The translations under genes were made by a program, and so were the position numbers. From Klebsiella grimontii (lineage in GTDB: Bacteria; Pseudomonadota; Gammaproteobacteria; Enterobacterales; Enterobacteriaceae), in contig NZ_FZTC01000014.1 in the NCBI RefSeq assembly GCF_900200035.1, forward strand, positions 1 to 64,000: a DNA stretch of 64,000 bases, given 5' to 3'. This document shows positions 57,562 through 64,000 of this stretch, in pieces. The notes under the pieces were generated by a model. That model had not been told where the DNA came from. It made no database searches and worked only from the letters and a program-made list of their open reading frames with translations. Every line of letters begins with the position of its first letter. Positions within the stretch are counted from its first letter, which is position 1.

Positions 57562-58851
57562 TTAAATATGTAAATGCAGCAGCGCCGGAATTTGTGAAAA
57601 CAGCCACAGCAGCAGGCCGATAGTGCCGCCGACCAGCGTGCCGTTGATGCGGATAAACTGCAGGTCCTTACCAATGTTCAGCTCGATTTGTCGCGACATA
57701 TCGCGGGAGTCCCAGCTTTTGACCGTATCGCTGATATGGCGCGTCAGGAAGGCGGCAAACTCCGGGGCCACCCGGTGCGCCGCCTGCTCAAGGTGTTCGT
57801 TCAGCGATTCGCGCAGCGCCTCATCGTGGAGCAGCGTTTCGCCAAACCACTGACCGGCTTCGGCAATGCGCTGCTTGATGCGTGAATCGTCGCTATTAAC
57901 GTCGTTTTTAACCCAGCCGCGCAGGTCGGCCCACACTTCGCCCAGATAGCGGTTAAAGGTCTCATCGTTTTTCAGATACGCTTTGATATTGTCCGCTTTT
58001 TCCGCCATCAGCGGATCGGACTTCAGGTTGTCGATCAGCTTCAGCGCCGCGCGATCGAAGGCCTGGCGGATCTGATGGGCGCGATCCTGACTCACTTCGT
58101 CGAGCAGCGTGTTAACCGCGTCGGTAACCATTTCAGCGCTGTGCTCGCCGAGCCATTCGGTAGGCAGCAGTTTGGCCTTTAGCGGATGCTCGGTCTCCAG
58201 CCAGTGCACGATACCGCGGGCAATAAACGCCCGCGAGCTGTCGCGCTGGAGCAGGGCGATCAGCTGGCTAATCAGCGAATCGAGCAGCTTCTGGTGGCGG
58301 TTATCGCGCGTCAGACCCTCCAGCATCATGGCGCTGGTTTGGGTTAAATCGACCTTATCAATTGCTTTATGCACCGCCCGGCGCAGCAGGCGCTGAATGC
58401 GCGCATCGTCGGTGAGCTCGAGAAACCCGCTCATCACTTGCAGCAGATGCTGGCCGACCCGCCGCGCGTTTTCCGGCTGGCTGAACCAGTTACCGAGCAT
58501 CAGCGCCGGTTCGTAGCGGCGGATCAGCGCCACCAGCGACGGTGTATCAAGAAATTTTTCCTGCACGAAATAGCCGAGATTATCGGCTATCCGGTCCTTA
58601 TTGCGCGGGATAATCGCCGTATGCTGCGCAACGAACGGCAGCGGAATGCGGCGAAACAGCGCCACTACCGCGAACCAGTCCGCCAGCGCACCGACCATCG
58701 CCGCTTCGGAAATAGCCTTTAGCGCACCGACCCATGGCGTCGGCGGCAGCACGAGGGTAGTGATAAAAATAGCGGCTGCAATCAGCAGCAGCGAGAGCGC
58801 CAGCAGCTTGGCGCGTTTCAGTTCAGCGAGTTTTTCCATAGTCTTAAGCAT
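57562..58851 (-). CDS. yjiN: DUF445 membrane protein YjiN
   Basis: 429 residues with membrane spans at both ends (about 16-60 and 405-425) and a long helical cytoplasmic or periplasmic domain between, the plan of DUF445. [19 protein letters not shown] is the family motif. Close to E. coli YjiN. A second ATG four codons in (58839) could be the start. Function unknown. Confidence 0.92.
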   Translation of the reverse strand: MLKTMEKLAELKRAKLLALSLLLIAAAIFITTLVLPPTPWVGALKAISEAAMVGALADWFAVVALFRRIPLPFVAQHTAIIPRNKDRIADNLGYFVQEKFLDTPSLVALIRRYEPALMLGNWFSQPENARRVGQHLLQVMSGFLELTDDARIQRLLRRAVHKAIDKVDLTQTSAMMLEGLTRDNRHQKLLDSLISQLIALLQRDSSRAFIARGIVHWLETEHPLKAKLLPTEWLGEHSAEMVTDAVNTLLDEVSQDRAHQIRQAFDRAALKLIDNLKSDPLMAEKADNIKAYLKNDETFNRYLGEVWADLRGWVKNDVNSDDSRIKQRIAEAGQWFGETLLHDEALRESLNEHLEQAAHRVAPEFAAFLTRHISDTVKSWDSRDMSRQIELNIGKDLQFIRINGTLVGGTIGLLLWLFSQIPALLHLHI

Positions 58852-59151
58852 ATAGCCTGACGGCTAATGCGTAAAATCTTCGCCATTTGACGCCCTGGTC
58901 ATTCGGATTCCTCTTTTTCCGACGAGAGAGACGAGGAGGGTTAATTTAATTTACGTAGCTTAAATTCTATTTTTAAATAATTAAAGTTAAATACATTCAT
59001 AATATATATTTTACATGAGTTCTTTCTTAAATTAATTATTAATAAGTGATCTTAATCACATTATACTCAAGGTTAAATAAGGCATTGTTTATTTCAGGGA
59101 GAACGTTAATCAATTTCTCTTGCTACTGGTCTTTTATAAAAGGAGTTGATC
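58852..59151. other. AT-rich spacer between yjiN and the lectin gene
   Basis: 300 bases, divergent promoters expected. It holds a CRP-like site and a TTATACT sequence that could be the -10 of the lectin gene. No gene seen. Confidence 0.4.
59045..59060. promoter_or_regulatory. CRP-like site upstream of the lectin gene
   Basis: AGTGATCTTAATCACA fits the CRP consensus TGTGA-N6-TCACA except at the first base. TTATACT follows at 59061-59067. It is 92 bases before the lectin gene ATG. Confidence 0.55.
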
Positions 59152-59579
59152 ATGATTGGTATATTTAAATATACAGCAAAAAAAGACATGGTATTAGCGA
59201 TCAGCAAACCGGGGCTAAGGCTGTTATCTTACCAGCGTCCTCACCGTTAAATAAAATTCTGTGGTCGGTTGATGACAGGACCGGCGAGATCGTCCTGGCC
59301 GCCAGTGAGGAGCTGCTGCTGGGTATCCGCGAGGATCGTATGGGTTCAGGCGCAGCGATTGAGCTCCAGGTTCGCGGGAATAAAGCGACGCAGCGGTGGG
59401 ATTTAGTCAGCTCACGTCGCTTTATTAAAAGCAAACAAAATCCGACCTTTGTTATGGACAGCTACAACCGCGGCACAAACCCGGGGAATCCGATTATTCT
59501 TTTCGAATTTAACGGCTCGGAAGCGCAGCAGTGGGTATTTGTGCCGATGGATATGTTGACGGCAAATAGCCCGGAATAA
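59152..59579 (+). pseudogene. Ricin-type beta-trefoil lectin gene with a frameshift
   Basis: The ATG at 59152 has a good ribosome site (AGGAG) and encodes IGIFKYTAKKDMVLAIS, but this frame stops at 59250. The +2 frame carries on the same domain from about 59211 (GAKAVILPAPSPLNKILWSV) to 59579, with two QxW repeats (QRW, QQW) typical of ricin-B beta-trefoils. Adding one G to the GGGG run at 59211-59214 would give one chain of about 142 residues. No signal peptide is seen. It may be a true pseudogene, a phase-variable gene or a sequencing error. Confidence 0.75.
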
Positions 59580-59606
59580 ATATTGTTTAAAAGAGAGAGA
59601 GAATAG

Positions 59607-59646
59607 AGCCTCGTTTATTCTTGTACAGAGAATGATGAGGCTTTGT
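59607..59646 (+). terminator. Probable terminator behind the lectin gene
   Basis: AGCCTC (59607-59612) pairs with GAGGCT (59637-59642), with a second inner stem ATTCT/AGAAT, followed by a short T-rich stretch. Imperfect but well placed, 28 bases after the stop. Confidence 0.45.
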
Positions 59647-59668
59647 CCTTATCGGGTCGTCGACAATA

Positions 59669-60310
59669 CTAATTAAAAATAAACTGCCACACAATCCAGC
59701 CGCCAAAAACCATCAGTATGGCGCCGGCCGTGCGCTCGACTCGCCAGACGACGGCGGAAAGGCGGCGCTGCACCGAGGGTAGCGCAATCAGCGTGACCAG
59801 CAACAGATCCCACAGCAGCACCACGCTGGTCATCCATGCCCCGCTGACGGCCTGCTGCACCAGCGTGACGTTCGGTCCCAATAGGGAGGTCATCAGCGCG
59901 AGGTAGAAGAGCGCGTTTTTCGGATTCAGCAGCGAAGAACCCAGCCCGAGAAAAAGCTGTCTCACCAGCGACGGGCGCGAAGCCGAGGCGCCGTGCAGCG
60001 CCAGCGTGGCCGGGCGGCTTCTGAGCAGCAGGCTGCCAATCCACAGCAAATACGCCGCGCCCAGCAGCTCAATCACCGTAAACAGCAGCGGCGCCTGGCG
60101 CAGGATCCCCCAGCCGATAATCGCCAGAATAATATATAAACCGTTTCCGGCGGCAATACCGAGACACAGGCCGACGCTGCCGCGCAGGCGATAGCGGATG
60201 GCGTAGCCCACCAGCAGAAAAAAATCCGGCCCGGGGCTCAGCAGGGCGACAAAATGGGAGAGCGCCAGCGCGGGGAAGGCGGAGGGAAAGAGCGTAGCGA
60301 GTATGTCCAT
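59669..60310 (-). CDS. LysE/RhtB family amino acid exporter
   Basis: 213 residues, six spans. The N-terminal LysE motif reads HFVALLSPGPDFFLLVGYAIRYRLRGSVGLCLGIAAGN, and LLNPKNALFYLALM is also typical. Exports an amino acid or derivative, not identified. Next to a same-strand AraC gene, which may control it. Confidence 0.9.
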   Translation of the reverse strand: MDILATLFPSAFPALALSHFVALLSPGPDFFLLVGYAIRYRLRGSVGLCLGIAAGNGLYIILAIIGWGILRQAPLLFTVIELLGAAYLLWIGSLLLRSRPATLALHGASASRPSLVRQLFLGLGSSLLNPKNALFYLALMTSLLGPNVTLVQQAVSGAWMTSVVLLWDLLLVTLIALPSVQRRLSAVVWRVERTAGAILMVFGGWIVWQFIFN

Positions 60311-60356
60311 AGCAACCTCAGTAATAACCTGAGGTCACCCTACGCCAGCGCGAACG

Positions 60357-61172
60357 CTAATTATTGTCTGTTATTGATCGGCGCTGCGCATACTGGCGCG
60401 GCGTGGCGGCGGTATAGCTGACAAAGGTTTTATGAAAGTGGCTCTGGTCGGCAAACCCGGCCTGGTAGCCCACATCGGCGATAGTATCCCCGGCGCGCAG
60501 GCGCGATTTGGCGAACTCAATCCGCGCGATATTGATAAAACTGGCGGGCGTCAGGCCGGTATCGTGCTTGAAGGCGCGGATCAGCGTCTCTTTACGCAGC
60601 GCAAACTCCTCGGCGAGGCTATCCAGCGTCGGCGGCGCCTGCAGATTGGTTGCCAGACGACTGAACAAACGCGCGCTGGTTTGGCTTAGCGCCGCAGGCG
60701 CGAGCGGGCGCAGCGGCAGGCCGCGCAGCAATCGGGCGACGCTTTCGGGTAACGCGGCGGTGTTCTGCTGGCTCATCAATTCCACGATCTGCAAATACCG
60801 GGCAAACAGTTCGGCATCGCGTATCACCGGCTGGGAGGCTATCAATCGCTCATGATGCCCATCGCCTGCCAGCTGTCGCCAGCACCAGCTTAGCTCGAGA
60901 TAGAGCATATGGTAGCTGCGCGGCTGGCCGTCGCGCGGATTACAGCTGTGGGGCGCCTGGGCGGGAATAATAATCAGATCGCCCGGCCGCAGCAGATACT
61001 CCTGACCATTGCAGAGACAGCGCGTTTCCCCCTCGATAATCGCCCCAATGGAGAGCTGCGGATGGCGATGACGTTTATAGGCCTGGCGGCTGTTCCAGGT
61101 ACTGCGCAGCTCCAGCCAGGGCAGCTGTTCGTCGCGCCAAAAGGTTTGCTGAATATTGCGCGTATGGCTCAC
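60357..61172 (-). CDS. AraC family regulator
   Basis: 271 residues. N-terminal cupin ligand domain (GAIIEGETRCLCNGQEYLLRPGDLIIIPAQAPH) and C-terminal double HTH (about 175-265, ending DVGYQAGFADQSHFHKTF). I chose the GTG at 61172 with AAGGAG nine bases upstream; the frame is open to an ATG at 61250. Lies 46 bases before the LysE gene on the same strand, so it probably regulates amino acid export. Confidence 0.87.
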   Translation of the reverse strand: MSHTRNIQQTFWRDEQLPWLELRSTWNSRQAYKRHRHPQLSIGAIIEGETRCLCNGQEYLLRPGDLIIIPAQAPHSCNPRDGQPRSYHMLYLELSWCWRQLAGDGHHERLIASQPVIRDAELFARYLQIVELMSQQNTAALPESVARLLRGLPLRPLAPAALSQTSARLFSRLATNLQAPPTLDSLAEEFALRKETLIRAFKHDTGLTPASFINIARIEFAKSRLRAGDTIADVGYQAGFADQSHFHKTFVSYTAATPRQYAQRRSITDNN

Positions 61173-61260
61173 GGTGGGCTCCTTAGCTGAGAGGGATAGT
61201 TGTTTATAACATGCCTTCAGCCTGCGGAAGAACCGCGAGTCGCCTTCCACAAAAATGTCT

Positions 61261-61710
61261 CGCTTGCAAACGAGGAATGAAATTGTCCAGCATCGCCGAG
61301 TAGCCTTACTTGAACTGCTGCAAAAACATATTCGTCAGCGCGATCTGCTGGGCATTGTGGAACATCTGACGGCCATTTTGCTTAGCGGATACGCTAAGGA
61401 CAGGCAGCTAAAAACGCTGTTTAATTATCTGATTCACTCGGGCAAAGCGCTTCGGTTGGGGAAATTTATCCGCGAAGTGGCCCGGCGGGTACCGCATCAC
61501 AAGGGGAAGCTAATGACTATCGCCGAAAGATGACGTGAAGTGGGGCGCAGGCAGGGGAAGCGGGAAGGTCGACCTGAGGGCGTTGAGGAGGGGCAGCGCG
61601 CCGAAGCGCTGCGTATTGCTCAAACGATGCTCGCCGAAGGGATGGCGCTGGAAACGGTGCTGAGAATTACCGGTTTGTCGGAGGCAGATATCCGGGCTGC
61701 TATTCACTAA
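61261..61710 (+). pseudogene. Rpn family nuclease/transposase-like gene, decayed
   Basis: C-terminal half of a recombination-promoting nuclease (Rpn/YhgA-like) only: VQHRRVALLELLQKHIRQRDL and LFNYLIHSGKA are family signatures, but the N-terminal PD-(D/E)XK nuclease domain of about 150 residues is missing. After MTIAER an in-frame TGA (61531-61533) replaces a sense codon, and the same frame then continues to 61710 with the usual Gly/Arg/Glu-rich tail and ILRITGLSE-like end. Two independent lesions, so it is a dead remnant. Confidence 0.8.
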
Positions 61711-61888
61711 GCTATTGATATGCTTGAGTTATTTATGAGGGGTTTATGCTGATAGCGTTCCCCGTTCCATTTCGGGAAAATTCCGTATCTCTCTGAGTTT
61801 GGCCGCATCCTCAGCTATCTCGACTACCCTTAATAACCGGTGCGGTATTTATGACTGCGTTAACAGCGATAACAAGGAGACATGCGAT

Positions 61889-63259
61889 ATGGCTTATCAG
61901 ACGGTGAATCCTGCAAACAATCAGCTCATCAAAGCGTACCCGTCACACAGCGATGCGGACGTAGAAGCGGCGCTGCAGAAGGCGGATGCGCTCTCTCATT
62001 CGCAGTGGGCTAAAGGAAATATTGACCAGCGGCTACCGATCCTGCACAAGCTGGCTGACCTGATCGACAGCCGGGTTGACGAACTGGCCGAAATCGCCAG
62101 CCAGGAGATGGGCAAGCTTATTGCGCAGAGCCGCGGTGAAGTGAAACTGTGCGCGCAAATTGCCCGCTACTACGCCGACAACGCCAAACAGTTTTTGGCG
62201 CCGGTAAAGTATCCGTCCGAGCTGGGTGAAGCCTGGGTCGAACACCATCCCATCGGCGTGCTGATGGCGGTAGAACCGTGGAACTTCCCTTATTACCAGC
62301 TTATGCGTGTGCTGGCGCCGAACCTGGCGGCGGGGAACCCGGTTATCGCCAAGCATGCCAGCATCGTCCCGCATTGTGCGGAAACCTTCGCCCACCTGGT
62401 ACGCGAAGCCGGCGCGCCGGAAGGCGCGTGGACTAACCTGTTTATTTCTCAGGATCAGGTGGCGAAGATTATCGCCGACGATCGCGTACAGGGCGCAGCC
62501 CTGACCGGCTCGGAAAAAGCCGGTAGCGTGGTGGCGGCGCAGGCGGCTAAACACATTAAGAAAGCGACGCTTGAACTGGGCGGTAACGATGTCTTTGTGG
62601 TCCTGGACGATGCCGATCTGGCGAAGGCGGTGAAGATCGGTGTACAGGCGCGGCTCAACAACGCGGGCCAGGTGTGCACCGCGGCGAAGCGCTTTATCCT
62701 GCATGAAAAAATTGCCGACGCGTTCCTGAGCCAGTTTACCGAGGCCTTCCGTCAGGTGAAAATCGGCGATCCGCTGGATGAGAGTACGACGCTGGGTCCG
62801 CTCTCCTCAAAAGATGCGCTGGAAACGCTGACCAGGCAGGTGAATGACGCGCTGAAAAACGGCGCGAAGCTGCACCTGGGCGGCAAACCCGCGCAGCGGG
62901 AGGGCAGCTTTTTCGAGCCGACCATTTTGACCGGCATTACCCGCGATAACCCGGCCTACTTCGAAGAGTTCTTCGGTCCGGTCGCGCAAATCTACGTGGT
63001 GAAAGATGACGATGAGGCGGTGAAGCTGGCCAACGATTCGCACTATGGCCTTGGCGGAGCCGTATTCAGCCAGGATATCGAAAGGGCGAAACGTATGGCC
63101 TCGCGAATTGAAACCGGGATGGTCTATATCAACTGGCTAACCGATACCGCGCCGGAGCTGCCGTTTGGCGGCGTTAAGCGCTCCGGGTTTGGCCGCGAGC
63201 TTTCCGATCTTGGCATTAAAGAGTTTGTGAATCAGAAACTGGTCGTCGTGCATAAATAA
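61889..63259 (+). CDS. NAD(P)-dependent aldehyde dehydrogenase, succinate-semialdehyde type
   Basis: 456 residues, aldehyde dehydrogenase superfamily. Glu in TLELGGND and the catalytic Cys in NAGQVCTAAKRF are in place; EPWNFPYYQLMRVLAPNLAAGN resembles the Sad/GabD group. Substrate therefore likely a semialdehyde, not proven. I chose the ATG at 61889 with AAGGAGA eight bases upstream; the frame is open 30 codons further but without a ribosome site. Appears to be a single gene closed by a terminator. Confidence 0.88.
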   Translation: MAYQTVNPANNQLIKAYPSHSDADVEAALQKADALSHSQWAKGNIDQRLPILHKLADLIDSRVDELAEIASQEMGKLIAQSRGEVKLCAQIARYYADNAKQFLAPVKYPSELGEAWVEHHPIGVLMAVEPWNFPYYQLMRVLAPNLAAGNPVIAKHASIVPHCAETFAHLVREAGAPEGAWTNLFISQDQVAKIIADDRVQGAALTGSEKAGSVVAAQAAKHIKKATLELGGNDVFVVLDDADLAKAVKIGVQARLNNAGQVCTAAKRFILHEKIADAFLSQFTEAFRQVKIGDPLDESTTLGPLSSKDALETLTRQVNDALKNGAKLHLGGKPAQREGSFFEPTILTGITRDNPAYFEEFFGPVAQIYVVKDDDEAVKLANDSHYGLGGAVFSQDIERAKRMASRIETGMVYINWLTDTAPELPFGGVKRSGFGRELSDLGIKEFVNQKLVVVHK

Positions 63260-63271
63260 CGGCGTGAAGAC

Positions 63272-63299
63272 AAAAACCTGCCATCCGGCAGGTTTTTTT
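63272..63299. terminator. Bidirectional terminator
   Basis: Eleven-base stem AAAAACCTGCC (63272-63282) and GGCAGGTTTTT (63287-63297) with loop ATCC and T runs on both strands. It serves the aldehyde dehydrogenase gene (plus) and the lipoprotein gene (minus). Confidence 0.88.
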
Positions 63300-63304
63300 G
63301 GCGA

Positions 63305-63625
63305 TCACTGAACTTCAATCTTATCCCAGCCGCTTTTAAACATGCAGCTGTCTACAAGCGTATCTCTGCGCCCCGCATTGGCGTCCTCCACCGTATAGCT
63401 GGTGGAAATATCCTTTTTCTTGTTCTCTTTGTCCGTTTTTTCCGAGCTTGAACCGGTGACGACGTTATCCGGGGGGAGATCGATCAGCGCCTGCGCTTCG
63501 CACTCGGTGAGCTTTTTATTCATCTCCGTATCGCTGACGCCCGGTTTCACCCATTTGTACTGGACGCAGCCTGACAGCAGCACGGCGAGGCTCAGCGCGC
63601 AAAGCGCGGCGAAGCGGCCGTTCAT
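63305..63625 (-). CDS. Small lipoprotein of unknown function
   Basis: 106 residues. N-terminal signal with lipobox LSGC (acylated Cys20), then a hydrophilic periplasmic part with a Lys/Glu-rich stretch (EKTDKENKKKD) and two Cys that could form a disulfide. Val follows the Cys, so outer membrane sorting is likely. Its ATG overlaps the stop of the upstream YfaZ-type gene (TGATG), so the two are translated together. Confidence 0.75.
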   Translation of the reverse strand: MNGRFAALCALSLAVLLSGCVQYKWVKPGVSDTEMNKKLTECEAQALIDLPPDNVVTGSSSEKTDKENKKKDISTSYTVEDANAGRRDTLVDSCMFKSGWDKIEVQ

Positions 63626-64000
63626 CAGAAGGTAACCCCACCGCCGACATAAGCGCCGTCAATCAGCGTGTGGCCCGGGCGGCCATCTTTGCCGTCGACG
63701 CTGACGTGGCGATAGCCCACTTTCAGCGTGACCGGGGTGATGGGCGTCCAGCTTACGCCGCCGTTGGCTTCAACGTAGTTTTTGACGCTGTTGTTCAGGC
63801 CCTCTGGCGCGGCATAGCCCTCACCATAGAGATGGATGCTGTCGGTCAGGGCCACGTTGACGCCGCCACCGATAGGGAAGGCCACGCCGTTATCGCCTTT
63901 TTTGGGACCCAGGTAGATAGCTTTCGCGCCGGCATTGAGCATCACCGGGCCGAGTTCCAGGTTATAACCCGCGCCGACGCCGCCTGTCTGGGTACCGTCA
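63625..64000 (-). CDS. YfaZ-type outer membrane protein, 3' part
   Basis: At least 124 residues visible; the frame runs off the window end, so the N-terminus and signal peptide are missing. Alternating beta-strand pattern (GAKAIYLGPKKGDNGVAFPI, VTLKVGYRHVSVDGKDG) and a terminal aromatic Phe mark an outer membrane beta-barrel of the YfaZ family. Function unknown. Operon with the small lipoprotein. Confidence 0.75.
   Translation of the reverse strand, partial: DGTQTGGVGAGYNLELGPVMLNAGAKAIYLGPKKGDNGVAFPIGGGVNVALTDSIHLYGEGYAAPEGLNNSVKNYVEANGGVSWTPITPVTLKVGYRHVSVDGKDGRPGHTLIDGAYVGGGVTF

Overview
The window looks like chromosome of an indole-positive Klebsiella of the K. oxytoca complex (or a close Raoultella). 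Reasons: gene content and order match Enterobacteriaceae (yhiI-rbbA-yhhJ, yjiR-yjiS, yjiL-yjiM-yjiN-mdtM, ybdN-ybdM); there is a Klebsiella-type chromosomal fosA behind a LysR gene, a Klebsiella-type choline-lyase microcompartment operon and a complete tryptophanase operon; and GC-rich REP-like repeats occur between genes. The species is an inference. Base 1-10 is the last part of a 5S rRNA, so the window starts just behind an rRNA operon.

Layout. 1-6.2 kb: rRNA terminator, a long gene-poor stretch, a small membrane protein, then an ABC exporter operon (yhiI-rbbA-yhhJ). 6.7-8.1 kb: a globin-coupled diguanylate cyclase. 8.3-12.6 kb: tnaC-tnaA-mtr-trpS2 on the minus strand. A TnaC-type leader precedes tnaA, and a second leader peptide with tandem Trp codons plus a terminator/antiterminator precedes the second tryptophanyl-tRNA synthetase. 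12.8-23.7 kb: a choline (GRM2-type) microcompartment operon: three BMC hexamers, aldehyde dehydrogenase, BMC pentamer, alcohol dehydrogenase, CutC, CutD, a tailed BMC hexamer, a PduL-type phosphotransacylase, a flavoprotein-like protein and two SMR transporters. 24.1-26.1 kb: a likely regulatory operon (TetR, membrane-bound winged-helix protein, FidL-like protein). 26.2-30.8 kb: quinone-reductase-like flavoprotein, LysR-fosA, and an amino acid permease with an acetamidase/formamidase.

31.3-43.0 kb is an immigration-control (defence) island: symE, a very AT-rich two-gene insert (N6-adenine methylase fused to a specificity domain, and an AAA ATPase with a DUF4435/TOPRIM-like end), hsdR, hsdS, hsdM and an Mrr-like nuclease. 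The insert is the best candidate for an undescribed defence system. 43.2-53.9 kb: yjiR/yjiS, a MarR-controlled efflux pair, a LysR gene facing yjiH-yjiG-amidohydrolase, and DUF3343-yjiL-yjiM. 54.3-58.9 kb: ybdN-ybdM behind a consensus CRP site, mdtM and yjiN. 59.1-64 kb: a frameshifted beta-trefoil lectin gene, LysE and AraC genes, a decayed Rpn nuclease gene, an aldehyde dehydrogenase, a small lipoprotein and the 3' part of a YfaZ-type outer membrane protein gene.

All calls come from reading the sequence and from memory of protein families; no database search was made.
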